Assembly (NCBI GenBank): GCA_034003325.1
Contig: JAVEYW010000007.1
Location: forward strand, 158,814 to 222,813
Reading direction: 5' to 3'
DNA from: Desulfobacterales bacterium
GTDB taxonomy: Bacteria; Desulfobacterota; Desulfobacteria; Desulfobacterales; JAFDDL01
Length of the DNA stretch: 64,000 bases
Numbering within the stretch: position 1 is the stretch's first letter; each line of letters opens with the position of its first letter. The notes under the pieces were generated by a model that saw nothing but the letters and a program-made list of their open reading frames with translations, was not told where the DNA came from and searched no databases. Position numbers and translations under genes: made by a program. This document shows, piece after piece, positions 37,760 to 46,194 of the stretch.

Positions 37760-38233
37760 TTAAGGATGAAAGAAGACAGACAAGCGGCCAGGCAGCAGTC
37801 CGAGGCGGGAGAACCATGCCGCAAGCAGATCCTTTATTTTCGTCCGGTTATAACAATTGGAGCCGCCGCGCCTCACTTGACTGACACGGCCTAAAACAGC
37901 GCTGACGGGAACCGATTCGTCCGCCAGTTTACTGTTATCCCCTTTGGTTTGAACCCGGGTTCCCCGTTTTCGAATGACCCGGTGAACGATCAGTTTTCCC
38001 GAAACCGGGTGAAGAACAGCGGCAATGTCTCCCACGTGAAGGCCTGTGCCGGCCGTTACGGCAGACAAGGTGATGACATCGCCGTCACGAATAAAGGGAT
38101 GCATGCTGGTACCCCTGGCTTTAAACCGAAAATATCCGCCTTTTGCCATCACGGCCGACAAAAGCTCACCCAATCCCGAATCCGAAGTGAAGGGGTTTTT
38201 CCCGGGAAGCGTTTCTTGCCGGAATGGGCTCAC
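37760..38233 (-). CDS. S26-like (signal-peptidase type) serine peptidase
   Basis: A 157-residue protein with the S24/S26 fold. The nucleophile Ser43 is in ARGTSMHPFIRDGD, and LIVHRVIRKRG places His84 where SipW/ER-type signal peptidases have a catalytic His instead of Lys. No transmembrane anchor is obvious. It overlaps the PqqD-like gene as ATGA, so production is coupled. It is a candidate to trim the peptide leader or to cleave exported proteins of the locus. Confidence 0.8.
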   Translation of the reverse strand: MSPFRQETLPGKNPFTSDSGLGELLSAVMAKGGYFRFKARGTSMHPFIRDGDVITLSAVTAGTGLHVGDIAAVLHPVSGKLIVHRVIRKRGTRVQTKGDNSKLADESVPVSAVLGRVSQVRRGGSNCYNRTKIKDLLAAWFSRLGLLPGRLSVFFHP

Positions 38234-38520
38234 ACAAGAATTCTCCGCCGCAACAGGTCAGCAATGAGATCCCGGATATCCGTTTCGATTTCAGATACCG
38301 GCGCGTCATACTGCTGGGACAGGCGCGCCACGACATCTTTGATGCACATCGTGCCGTCCAACAGCGCCCAGACATCTTTTCCCGTCTCATTTAATGAATA
38401 AAGGTCATCGTCTGATTCACCCACACCGGCCGAAACCGGCACAATGAGAATCTCGCCTTCGATTTTCCGCACCACCACATGTTCAGAAGGCCGATACGCC
38501 GCATTCATATTCACATCCAT
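38230..38520 (-). CDS. PqqD-family peptide chaperone (RiPP recognition element)
   Basis: A 96-residue winged-helix PqqD-like protein: AYRPSEHVVVRKIEGEILI then LYSLNETGKDVWALLDG and DVVARLSQQYDAPVSEIETD. Such domains hold the leader of a RiPP precursor and present it to the modifying enzyme. The position next to an HprK-like kinase resembles the so-called HPr-rel-A gene set known from some EPS loci. ATG 38520 follows GAGGG at 8 bases; GTG 38529 is an alternative. Confidence 0.85.
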   Translation of the reverse strand: MDVNMNAAYRPSEHVVVRKIEGEILIVPVSAGVGESDDDLYSLNETGKDVWALLDGTMCIKDVVARLSQQYDAPVSEIETDIRDLIADLLRRRILV

Positions 38521-38550
38521 CCCATCCACCCTCGTTCTAAGTAAAAAAAG

Positions 38551-39444
38551 TCAACAGGTAACACTTAAAACCGCTTCGACTATCTCTCCACTTGTATCAA
38601 AATAAAGCTCATAACACGGCACCTCATTCGCAATCACTTCCACCAAATCAAGCGTTTTTTTCCACCAATCCGCCGTAATAAAGGGCCGGATCAGGCAGGA
38701 CAGCAGTTTTTGGATGATTTTCCAACGGTTCTTCATCAGCTCCAGGTGATTTTGGCTCGCCTGGTTCAGAAAAAAAATGGCTTTTAACGGCACATCACCG
38801 GAAGAAACATCGGGAATATCCCCGTGGCTCCAGGACCCATGGACGCTGAACCCCTTGGGCCAACGTCGAATGATATTTCGGTCATCGCATAACACCTCTG
38901 ACTGACCGGAAAACAGTTGCGTGATGGTTGATTTCCCGGCGCCGGATTTGCCTACGAATAAATACCCCTGCCGATCTTGCACAATACCGGCCGAATGAAC
39001 AAAACAAGCTTTCCGGTCCGCCAGAATCCGGGCCAGAAGAATCTGGTCCGTGGGAAACAGCGTCAGAGATTCCAGATCGCCGGTGCGGAACTGATATTCG
39101 CCCACCTCATCATTGTAAAAATCGGAACGGGTGTGATCCAGAGAAAAGACCGCCATGCGCTGCCGGTCCGCGTCGTCATCCGCGCTCTGGGGAATCCACG
39201 CATAGGTATACGCATCAGCGCTCCGGGAAATCACCCAAGGCGGTTTTCGATAAAGTTCCCTGCTCTGCGGCCTCGACGACAGCAACGGCAACTCAAAATG
39301 ATGGTGGAGATAGATGGTGTCTTCACCCCGGCCGTCGGTTTCAAACGCTTTAAACTTCGGGTGAAACGTCGAGGGGGTAATGGGCAGATCCGAATCCACC
39401 CGAATCGTAATGCCGGCAATTTTGTAAAAGACGCAGTTCGTCAA
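38551..39444 (-). CDS. HprK-related kinase
   Basis: A 297-residue protein with the HPr kinase-like Walker A GKSGAGKST at residues 165-173 and the downstream acidic LCDDRN, while the N-terminal 150 residues are unlike HprK. In some lasso-peptide clusters an HprK-like kinase phosphorylates the C-terminal Ser of the peptide. The candidate precursor here ends in Ser, so it is a possible substrate. No HPr or PTS gene is nearby, which argues against carbon-control function. Confidence 0.82.
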   Translation of the reverse strand: MTNCVFYKIAGITIRVDSDLPITPSTFHPKFKAFETDGRGEDTIYLHHHFELPLLSSRPQSRELYRKPPWVISRSADAYTYAWIPQSADDDADRQRMAVFSLDHTRSDFYNDEVGEYQFRTGDLESLTLFPTDQILLARILADRKACFVHSAGIVQDRQGYLFVGKSGAGKSTITQLFSGQSEVLCDDRNIIRRWPKGFSVHGSWSHGDIPDVSSGDVPLKAIFFLNQASQNHLELMKNRWKIIQKLLSCLIRPFITADWWKKTLDLVEVIANEVPCYELYFDTSGEIVEAVLSVTC

Positions 39445-39540
39445 TTTGATTCCTTATCCGGCGAAACCGGAAGCCGGGCGGCTGGGAAGCCGGGCTGCTT
39501 GGCGGCCAACAACCTTCTGCAGCGGCCCCCTATCGCCTAT

Positions 39541-40026
39541 TCACCAAAGCCTGACGGCCCAGAATCCCAGAAGGAGCCACAGGGGCAACGAGGCTGCCAG
39601 AATGAGCGCATATTTCCGATAGTTGTGGAGTTTTGCGGACAAGGCGTAGTGCCCGGTCCCTCTTCGAAGGAGAAGCGCGATGTCATTCATGTTGAGCGGT
39701 TTTGTGATAACATCGTAAGCGCCTTTGTGAAGTGCCTGAACAGCGTCGTCGATGGTGCCTTGGCTTGCGACCATAATGAAAACAACCCGTTTGTCCCGCC
39801 GTTTCAATGCATCCAGCAGCGCAATGCCGTCGATATCCGGCAGTTTCAGCTCGGAGAGCACCAGATGAAACCGACCCGGGCCGAAAACAGCCAAGGCCTC
39901 CTTGCCGGAACAAACCGCCGTCGCAGGGTAGCCGAGGCGGGACAGATGCGCTACGAGCTTCTCCGCGGCATCCCTGTCATCATCCACGACCAGAATCCGG
40001 GTGTTGTAATGGTTGCTTTTTTCCAA
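39541..40026 (-). CDS. Membrane-anchored pseudo-receiver (phospho-acceptor Asp replaced by Glu)
   Basis: About 161 residues. A receiver domain (RILVVDDDRDAAEKL; VITKPLNMND with the conserved Lys) is followed by one C-terminal transmembrane helix (YALILAASLPLWLLLGFW). At the phosphorylation site it reads LVLSELKLPDIDG, so the Asp is Glu59, which often mimics the phosphorylated state. The start is uncertain: TTG 40026 is preferred; the frame opens to 40113 inside the nucleotidyltransferase gene. It lies inside the peptide-modification cassette and may scaffold the enzymes at the membrane. Confidence 0.75.
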   Translation of the reverse strand: MEKSNHYNTRILVVDDDRDAAEKLVAHLSRLGYPATAVCSGKEALAVFGPGRFHLVLSELKLPDIDGIALLDALKRRDKRVVFIMVASQGTIDDAVQALHKGAYDVITKPLNMNDIALLLRRGTGHYALSAKLHNYRKYALILAASLPLWLLLGFWAVRLW

Positions 40027-40064
40027 TCGACAGATCCTTACCGTTGTTCTATCGGCAAGGATAC

Positions 40065-41342
40065 CTAAGATGCAAGATCCTGTCCACTGTCTTTTACCAC
40101 CCGGCCGGGACACGGCCTCCCGCCATTTTCTTCAACCAGCCAATTTTTTATTGCCGAATTGCGCCGCTCCGCCCGGAAGACCGCCTGCATTCTGCTTTCC
40201 CGGGTCACCATTCGCCATGTGGCGTCCAGGTATCTGAGCATATGGGCTTTAAACCGTATGAAATAAAACAGATAATTTCGAAAAGAGCCGTACGGCGCCG
40301 GGTATTTCTGAGAAACAAAGGCCGGGGAAGGCGCCAGCACGGCCCGAAGGTTTTTGAGTTTATCCGGTAAGGATTCCGAGGTCCAGATGCCCCAGAAAAA
40401 GGGCGAAAGCGCCGGCGCCTGCGTTTCAGGCGTGTCCTCGAAGATATTGACCAGCACCCGCTCAAAGACCTGCCTGTCGCTTTTTCCGGAAAGCGATGCT
40501 CCGAACATCGCATCCGGAATCTCAACCTTCAGCAGGGTTCTTGCCATCGCCAACGTCAGTCCCAGCGCTTTTCCCATCCGCCACTGCGCCGCCCGCGACG
40601 CAACGCGATCCCAGTCGATGTCGTTTCCGTAGCGGAAAACAATTTCCCTGATATCGCAAAAGGTTCTGATCCCGATCCGGCGGAACTGATGATGTGAGCC
40701 CAGATGCATGCACAGATGCAGCAGCAGGTCCTCCGGAGACAGCACCCGGACGCTTTGCCCGGCAATCCGCGCAGATTGCGTTCGTTCCCAGACACCCGCC
40801 ATGTCAATCGGGTAATCCGTGTCGAGATACCAGTGAAGATCGATACTCAGCACACCCTTTGTCGGGTAGAGACCGGCCCGCATCAGGCACTGTTGCGCCT
40901 TTTTAAGATGTTTCTCCCGAACCATGAGATCGACATCCGAGAGGATCCTGGCACCGACATTCTCGTATACGAGCTCGCCCAAGTGCGCCCCCTTCAGGAC
41001 CACGACCGGGATTTCCCCGGCGGTCAGCACGCCCAGGCATTGGGACAGCGCATGATAGAACCGGACATTCGCCGCGAGATTCCGGAAATACAGTTGCTGC
41101 ATTCGACCGAAAAGCGCCGGCCGCAGCGCCGCCTGCGCACCGGTTCGCGTTATCCCCAGATAAAGCTGCGGCAACACCAGATGGCAAACGGCCTGCGCGA
41201 TGATATCGTCCCAGTCTCGGGCGCTCAGCGCCTTCAGCCGGGCTGCGTCTCCACCTTCCGTCAGACAGAGGCAATCGAGAAGCAGCCGATCCGTTTCACG
41301 CACGATACGCGACCTTGTGCTCCCCTGTGAGGGGGATAACAT
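40065..41342 (-). CDS. Nucleotidyltransferase family protein (NTP_transf_5 type)
   Basis: A 425-residue protein with the nucleotidyltransferase core VVVLKGAHLGELVYENVGAR followed by ILSDVDLMVREKHLKKA, which gives the two metal-binding Asp. Proteins of this type occur beside HprK-like kinases and PqqD-like proteins in peptide clusters and EPS loci. Substrate is unknown; modification of a phosphorylated peptide is one hypothesis. It overlaps the CapD-like gene by 47 bp, so it is in the same transcript. Confidence 0.8.
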   Translation of the reverse strand: MLSPSQGSTRSRIVRETDRLLLDCLCLTEGGDAARLKALSARDWDDIIAQAVCHLVLPQLYLGITRTGAQAALRPALFGRMQQLYFRNLAANVRFYHALSQCLGVLTAGEIPVVVLKGAHLGELVYENVGARILSDVDLMVREKHLKKAQQCLMRAGLYPTKGVLSIDLHWYLDTDYPIDMAGVWERTQSARIAGQSVRVLSPEDLLLHLCMHLGSHHQFRRIGIRTFCDIREIVFRYGNDIDWDRVASRAAQWRMGKALGLTLAMARTLLKVEIPDAMFGASLSGKSDRQVFERVLVNIFEDTPETQAPALSPFFWGIWTSESLPDKLKNLRAVLAPSPAFVSQKYPAPYGSFRNYLFYFIRFKAHMLRYLDATWRMVTRESRMQAVFRAERRNSAIKNWLVEENGGRPCPGRVVKDSGQDLAS

Positions 41343-43236
41343 TCGATGGCAGCGCCGGATCGAGGATATCGAACTGGGGCGTATATTCGGGCACGATTTC
41401 GTTCAGCTTCCGCTTAATCCCGTCGGCATCGCGCCTCTCCGCCAGCAGCACCAGTGCTTCCAGGTGCCGCTTGAGTTCGGGAAGGGGCAGGCAGTCATCG
41501 GCCTTTAACACCATGATATCGGCATGGCCCGTTTTCTGAATGTCTTCTCCTTCGGTGATGAGCTCTTCATAGAGCTTTTCGCCCGGCCGCAGTCCGGTGT
41601 ATACGACGTTGATATCCTTGTCCGGCGTAAAGCCCGACAAGGTGATAAGGTCCCGTGCCATGCTGTCGATCAGGACCGGCGTGCCCATCTTAAGAACGAA
41701 GATTTCACGCCCCTTGCCGATGGCACCGGCCTGAAGGATCAGACTGCATGCCTCGGGGATGGTCATGAAATACCGGGTCACCTCCGGATGGGTCACGGTC
41801 ACCGGTCCGCCGCGCTCGATCTGGCGCTTGAACAGCGGCAGCACGCTCCCGGCGCTGCCGAGGACATTGCCGAACCGGACCGCCATGAACCGGCACCGGC
41901 TATCGACGGCATAGCACTCGGTCAATAGTTCGATCATCCGCTTTGTGGCGCCCATGACGTTCGTGGGCCGGACCGCCTTGTCGGTGGAGACGATCACGCA
42001 ACGCTCCACCCCCGTGGACCGGCAAAGACCGATAATGGTATGCGTGCCGACCACGTTGTTAAAAACCGCTTCCCAGGGGTGCGACTCCATCATCGGCACA
42101 TGCTTGTAGGCGGCCGCATGAAACACGGTCTGAGGCCGGTGTTCCTGAAACACCTGGGTCATGATGCCCTTGTTCTGAATCGCGCCCAACACGGCCTTCA
42201 CCGCCAGTTCCGGATGATCGGCCTTCAGCTTCAGGTCGATGTCATACAGCCCGGATTCATTGCGCTCCACGACGACAAGGCTTTCCGGATGAAAACGGGC
42301 GATCTGGCGGCACAGCTCGGAGCCGATGGAGCCGGCCCCGCCGGTCACCAGCACCCTTTTCCCGGTGATGTACCCGCAGATCTGTTCGTTCTCGATGCAC
42401 ACCTGGGGGCGCCCGAGCAGGTCTTCATACCGGATATCGCGAATGGCGCTTACCACGATCTTTCCCGCCACCAGTTCCCCGATGCCGGGCAGGGTCTTGA
42501 ACGGAATACCGGTGCTTTTGCAGAAGCCGACAATGCGGCGGATTTGCGCGGCCGTGGCCGACGGCACCGCGATAATGATCTCTTCAATGCCGTAGTCTGT
42601 TGCGATGGTGTTGAGATCCTGCATCGCACCGAGAACAGGCACCCGGTGAAGGGTGTTTTTCAACTTGTCGGGATTGTCGTCGATAAACCCGATGACATTA
42701 TAATTCAGCTTCGGATTCTCGATAAGCTCGCGCAACAGTTTTTCACCGGCGCTTCCGGCGCCGATGATGAGGAGCCGTTTCAGCGCGTGAAAGTCCTTGT
42801 TGAAACACCGGAAAAGCGCGTGGTTGAAGTGGGCGGTGAAGAAAAAGCGGATAGTGACCCTGAACCCGCTGATGAACAAAAACGTCAGGACAAAATCGAT
42901 AAAGAAAACGGACCGGGAAAACCCCCGGAAATGATAGATGCCGAAGATCACCAGCCCAATCGTCACCGAAGACACGACGCAGGCCTTCACGATGCTGATG
43001 AGATCGTGAACGCTGGTATACCGCCACATCCCCTTGTACAATTCAAAAATGAAAAAAAACCCGATTTTGACGGGAACAATCCAAAGCAGCGTCAACCGGA
43101 ATTTTTCTTGAACGGCGGCGGGAAAAGCCCCTTCAAACCGAAACAGGTGGGCAAGATAGTATGCGGCGGAAACAAGGAGCGCATCCACCAGAAGCATGAT
43201 AAAGAAATTCCGGTCGTTTTTTATCCTTAAAAACAT
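41296..43236 (-). CDS. Membrane-bound NDP-sugar 4,6-dehydratase (CapD/PglF/WbpM family)
   Basis: A 646-residue protein: four N-terminal transmembrane helices, a first Rossmann-like domain (IIGAGSAGEKLLRELIE) and a catalytic SDR domain (VTGGAGSIGSELCRQIARF; AAYKHVPMME; STDKAVRPTNVMGATKR). Members convert UDP-GlcNAc to the 4-keto-6-deoxy sugar, first step to bacillosamine-type sugars. Start ATG 43236 matches family length. The aminotransferase, acetyltransferase and transferase genes upstream complete the pathway. Confidence 0.9.
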   Translation of the reverse strand: MFLRIKNDRNFFIMLLVDALLVSAAYYLAHLFRFEGAFPAAVQEKFRLTLLWIVPVKIGFFFIFELYKGMWRYTSVHDLISIVKACVVSSVTIGLVIFGIYHFRGFSRSVFFIDFVLTFLFISGFRVTIRFFFTAHFNHALFRCFNKDFHALKRLLIIGAGSAGEKLLRELIENPKLNYNVIGFIDDNPDKLKNTLHRVPVLGAMQDLNTIATDYGIEEIIIAVPSATAAQIRRIVGFCKSTGIPFKTLPGIGELVAGKIVVSAIRDIRYEDLLGRPQVCIENEQICGYITGKRVLVTGGAGSIGSELCRQIARFHPESLVVVERNESGLYDIDLKLKADHPELAVKAVLGAIQNKGIMTQVFQEHRPQTVFHAAAYKHVPMMESHPWEAVFNNVVGTHTIIGLCRSTGVERCVIVSTDKAVRPTNVMGATKRMIELLTECYAVDSRCRFMAVRFGNVLGSAGSVLPLFKRQIERGGPVTVTHPEVTRYFMTIPEACSLILQAGAIGKGREIFVLKMGTPVLIDSMARDLITLSGFTPDKDINVVYTGLRPGEKLYEELITEGEDIQKTGHADIMVLKADDCLPLPELKRHLEALVLLAERRDADGIKRKLNEIVPEYTPQFDILDPALPSNVIPLTGEHKVAYRA

Positions 43237-43685
43237 AATACCGCCTGTGCGTATAGGTGTCCGCCGCTCACGCCGCTTCCGGGGCGCTTTTCCGTCAAAA
43301 ACGCCTAACTCCGTCTGGTCGGCCACAGACGGACACGGCAGTCAACGGGTTGCGTTAAAATGTCTCCACGGCGAATGTAGAAGGAGGGGTTCATTTTATC
43401 TTACCTGTGGAAATTACGCGGGTTATACTGAACCGTCAAGGAGGAAAAAAAGGGGGTATGAAAGGGGTAAAACCACTACCCACTTATGGCTGTTTTAAGA
43501 CATGAAAGGTAGAAAAGATACCTCTTCTGGGGGCCATCGGCCGGAAGGGCCTTCTCCTGGGAACCGGCAACATGTCATGAGGACTTTTTTCAGGGGCAAC
43601 CGGGAAACCCGTGATCAATGCGGGCGATAAAAAAGGCGAATGCGACCCCATTGATAATGAGTCGACACTTTTTCATAGACCAAGA
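43237..43685. other. Intergenic region inside the EPS locus
   Basis: About 450 bp between the aminotransferase stop and the dehydratase start, the largest gap within this part of the locus. No gene, ops/JUMPstart element or convincing hairpin was seen; a second promoter for the downstream genes may lie here. Confidence 0.4.
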
Positions 43686-44954
43686 CTATTCCGACCCCGT
43701 TCCCCGCACAATCCGAACCACCCTGTCCAAATCCGCCTCCGTCATCGCCGTCCCCGACGGCAGACAAAGCCCCCGCTCAAACAAATCCTCCGAAACGCAC
43801 CCCCCCACTACCCGGCAAGGATATCTTTTCCCCTTCCGACAATCCGCGCCAATCTGCGAAATCCGCGTAATCTGCGAAATCTGCGGATCAAATACCGGCT
43901 GCAAATGCATCGGCTTCCACACCGGCCGCGACTCGATATTCTCCGCCTCCAGCGCCAGCCGCACCGCCTCCCGGTCCGCCCCGAACCACTCCGGCGAAAT
44001 CAGAATCACCGTCAACCACCGATTGCACCGCCCATGGGCCGCCTCCGGCATCACCTCAATCCCCGGCACACCTTCCAGCGCGTTTCGGTAATAATCAAAA
44101 ATCTCCCGCCTCCGCGCGACGCGCGCCCCCAGCACCCGAAGCTGCCCCCGGCCGATCGCCGCCACGACATTGCTCATCCGGTAATTATACCCGATTTCCG
44201 TATGCTCATAATGGGGAAACGGATCCCGGGCCTGCTGCGACCAGAACCGCGCCTTATCAATCAGCGCCGCATCATCCGATGCCAGCATTCCCCCACCGGA
44301 AGTCGTGATAATCTTATTGCCGTTAAACGAATAAACGGACGCCCGCGCCCCTTTCCCGGCATGCACTGAATTTTTTCTCTCTCGCTCACTTACCCGCGGG
44401 AGATAGCTTGCCCCCATCGCTTCGGCCGAATCGCACACCACCGGCACCCCATATCCGTCGCAAACCGCCGTGATACGCGCCAGGTCACAACATTGTCCGT
44501 ACAAATCCGTCGGCACCACCGCCTTCGGCAATTTCCCTTCCGCCGCGCACCGCGCCAGTTCCCTTTCCAGAATCTTCGGGTCCATGTTCCAGCTTTCCCG
44601 GTCGCAATCGATAAAAACCGGGGTGGCGCCCAAAAAAGAGACCGGGCTGACGCTGCCGATAAAGGTGAGCGTCGAGGCGAACACCTCATCCCCCGGGCCG
44701 ACCCCGAGAAACCGGAGCCCAAGATGCATGGCCGCCGTGCCGCTCGTCAGCGCGACGGCATGCCGAAAGCCCGTACCCGCACAGAACTCTTTTTCAAACG
44801 CATCCACATGAGGCCCCACCGGCGCGATATAGTTGCTGTCAAAAGCGTCCTGGACAAAACTGATTTCCATGCCGCTCATATGCGGGGGGGAAAGAAAAAT
44901 GCGACCCATCGGTCGCGGCGACAGGTTGTTTGCTTTGTTAACGGCATCGGTCAT
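43686..44954 (-). CDS. DegT/DnrJ/EryC1-family sugar aminotransferase (PglE-like) with repeat-derived insert
   Basis: A 422-residue PLP aminotransferase. The PLP lysine is in SFNGNKIITTSGGGML and the family start is LSPPHMSGMEISFVQDAF. It would aminate the 4-keto sugar made by the CapD-like enzyme. Between the conserved WKPMHLQPVF and SEDLFERGLCLPSG there is an extra stretch with the pattern PQISQITRISQIGAD, encoded by the 9-bp repeat array at 43841-43888 and in frame. A second unusual stretch (LPRVSERERKNSV) occurs before VYSFNGNK. Confidence 0.88.
   Translation of the reverse strand: MTDAVNKANNLSPRPMGRIFLSPPHMSGMEISFVQDAFDSNYIAPVGPHVDAFEKEFCAGTGFRHAVALTSGTAAMHLGLRFLGVGPGDEVFASTLTFIGSVSPVSFLGATPVFIDCDRESWNMDPKILERELARCAAEGKLPKAVVPTDLYGQCCDLARITAVCDGYGVPVVCDSAEAMGASYLPRVSERERKNSVHAGKGARASVYSFNGNKIITTSGGGMLASDDAALIDKARFWSQQARDPFPHYEHTEIGYNYRMSNVVAAIGRGQLRVLGARVARRREIFDYYRNALEGVPGIEVMPEAAHGRCNRWLTVILISPEWFGADREAVRLALEAENIESRPVWKPMHLQPVFDPQISQITRISQIGADCRKGKRYPCRVVGGCVSEDLFERGLCLPSGTAMTEADLDRVVRIVRGTGSE
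43841..43888. repeat. 9-bp AATCTGCG-type repeat array A (inside aminotransferase gene)
   Basis: Five degenerate copies of AATCYGCGN on the plus strand, in frame with the aminotransferase and translated as a Q-I-S/T-like repeat. It lies in a variable loop of the protein. Confidence 0.85.
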
Positions 44955-44991
44955 AAAAGTTTTCTTTCTTATTACCCACGAAGTCTTGCTG

Positions 44992-45693
44992 TTACGCTTC
45001 GAAAGCGTCCGAATCAGTCCCGATCACTTTTGCCGGCACGCCGCCATCCACATCAAACAAAAGCAAAGACCGCAAAATCCCAACCACCGGATGCGCTTTT
45101 GCATTCCGCGCAGGCAGCTCTCCTCGAAATAAGTAAACGACCCCTTCCGCCATGCTCCCCCAAAATTCCACCATTTCATTATAAACCCTTTTCACCTGCT
45201 TGACGGACCATGTGCTGATATTTCCGGCATAGAGATTCGAGCCGGTGTCACAGGAAATGATGGTCACGCCCGCCCCGATCATCAGCAAGCGCAGCAACCC
45301 ATAGGATCGGGGCATATGGTAGGCATCCGTCACGAGAACAATCTTCTTCAGCCCGTGGTCGCGAATCAGCCGGCGGGTCAACAGGGCGTTTTGAAAGGTC
45401 GTTTCCGCCCGGTCTTCGACCAAGTGTCGCCAGTCACCGCACCGGGAATATTGTTTATCGTATTTTTTTCTTACCTTCTCTGTGGCGGGGGAGATAATCA
45501 GATACGGCGCGATGCCGTCATTTGCCAGTTGATACCCCAATTTGTTGCGTTCCGCAGCCCCATGAAACACCACCACCGCATTCGCTGCTTCGACCGTCCG
45601 CTTGGCCGTCAACACCGCATAAAAATAAACTGCCTCACTCAGCAGAACCAACCCTACCGTTACGAAAAGCCAAATCGATACGCGTTTGACCAC
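44992..45693 (-). CDS. YdcF/SanA-like (DUF218) membrane protein
   Basis: A 233-residue protein with one N-terminal transmembrane helix (VSIWLFVTVGLVLLSEAVYF) and a DUF218 domain (AVVVFHGAAERNKLGYQLA, LVTDAYHMPRSYGLL). Related proteins (ElyC, SanA, YdcF) act in envelope biogenesis, possibly on lipid-linked precursors. It lies between the aminotransferase and the hexapeptide acyltransferase genes. Confidence 0.82.
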   Translation of the reverse strand: MVKRVSIWLFVTVGLVLLSEAVYFYAVLTAKRTVEAANAVVVFHGAAERNKLGYQLANDGIAPYLIISPATEKVRKKYDKQYSRCGDWRHLVEDRAETTFQNALLTRRLIRDHGLKKIVLVTDAYHMPRSYGLLRLLMIGAGVTIISCDTGSNLYAGNISTWSVKQVKRVYNEMVEFWGSMAEGVVYLFRGELPARNAKAHPVVGILRSLLLFDVDGGVPAKVIGTDSDAFEA

Positions 45694-45699
45694 ATTCCC

Positions 45700-46194
45700 T
45701 CACCGACTCTCGACAATCCCGGCAGGCACCCCAACCACTACCGCACCATCCGGAACATCCCGGTTCACAAAACTCATCGCCCCGACCACCGCATTTTCAC
45801 CGATTGTCACCCCCGGCATCACGATGCTGTGGCTGCCGATCCTGCAGTTTCGCTTCAGAAGCACCGGCCCGGTTTTATGGTCTATCGTGGATACGGAATA
45901 CAGGGAACAGTGAGATCCAACCTGAACATGGTCCTCGATCGTCACGCCGTATTTTGCATTGATATAGGTGAAGGCGCCGATGTCCGTTTTATATCCCAAT
46001 TGCAGGTTGTTTTTGTGCTGGACCAGCCAGTTGTATTGGGTGAGTTTGCTCTCTTCTATTTTTGGGGATTGCCAGGCTGAAAACCGATCCGCAGATTTCG
46101 CAGATTTCGCGGATTCGGAAGATTCCACTGATGAGGTGGATGGCAGATGGTTATTTTCGGAGGGGTTTGGCTGGTACCCCCCCCCATGTTTCAC
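45700..46194 (-). CDS. Hexapeptide-repeat acyltransferase with repeat-derived N-terminus
   Basis: Up to 164 residues. The left-handed beta-helix region starts at about residue 65 (QLGYKTDIGAFTYINAKYGV) and continues through IGSHSIVMPGVTIGENAVVG. The N-terminal 55 residues are low-complexity (SSVESSESAKSAKSADRF), encoded by repeat array B. The start is uncertain: GTG 46194 overlaps the PglD-like gene by 44 bp, and GTG 46128 is an alternative. It probably acetylates an amino sugar or glycan. Confidence 0.72.
   Translation of the reverse strand: MKHGGGYQPNPSENNHLPSTSSVESSESAKSAKSADRFSAWQSPKIEESKLTQYNWLVQHKNNLQLGYKTDIGAFTYINAKYGVTIEDHVQVGSHCSLYSVSTIDHKTGPVLLKRNCRIGSHSIVMPGVTIGENAVVGAMSFVNRDVPDGAVVVGVPAGIVESR
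46086..46117. repeat. 9-bp AATCTGCG-type repeat array B
   Basis: Three to four copies of CGCAGATTT on the plus strand, just behind the PglD-like stop and inside the N-terminal coding part of the acyltransferase. Confidence 0.8.

Noticed and set aside
38551..39444. HPr kinase of a PTS/carbon-control system
   Set aside because: The N-terminal half is unlike HprK and no HPr or PTS gene is nearby; the context is PqqD-like and SPASM genes.
38977..40068. 363-residue plus-strand open frame
   Set aside because: It lies opposite the HprK-like and pseudo-receiver genes and shows no protein family features.
42040..43230. 396-residue plus-strand open frame
   Set aside because: It is the antisense shadow of the CapD-like dehydratase, with low-complexity charged composition and no SD.
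43611..44369. 252-residue plus-strand open frame with LRNLRNLRI-type repeats
   Set aside because: It is the antisense reading of the aminotransferase gene and of repeat array A; the periodicity comes from the DNA repeat.
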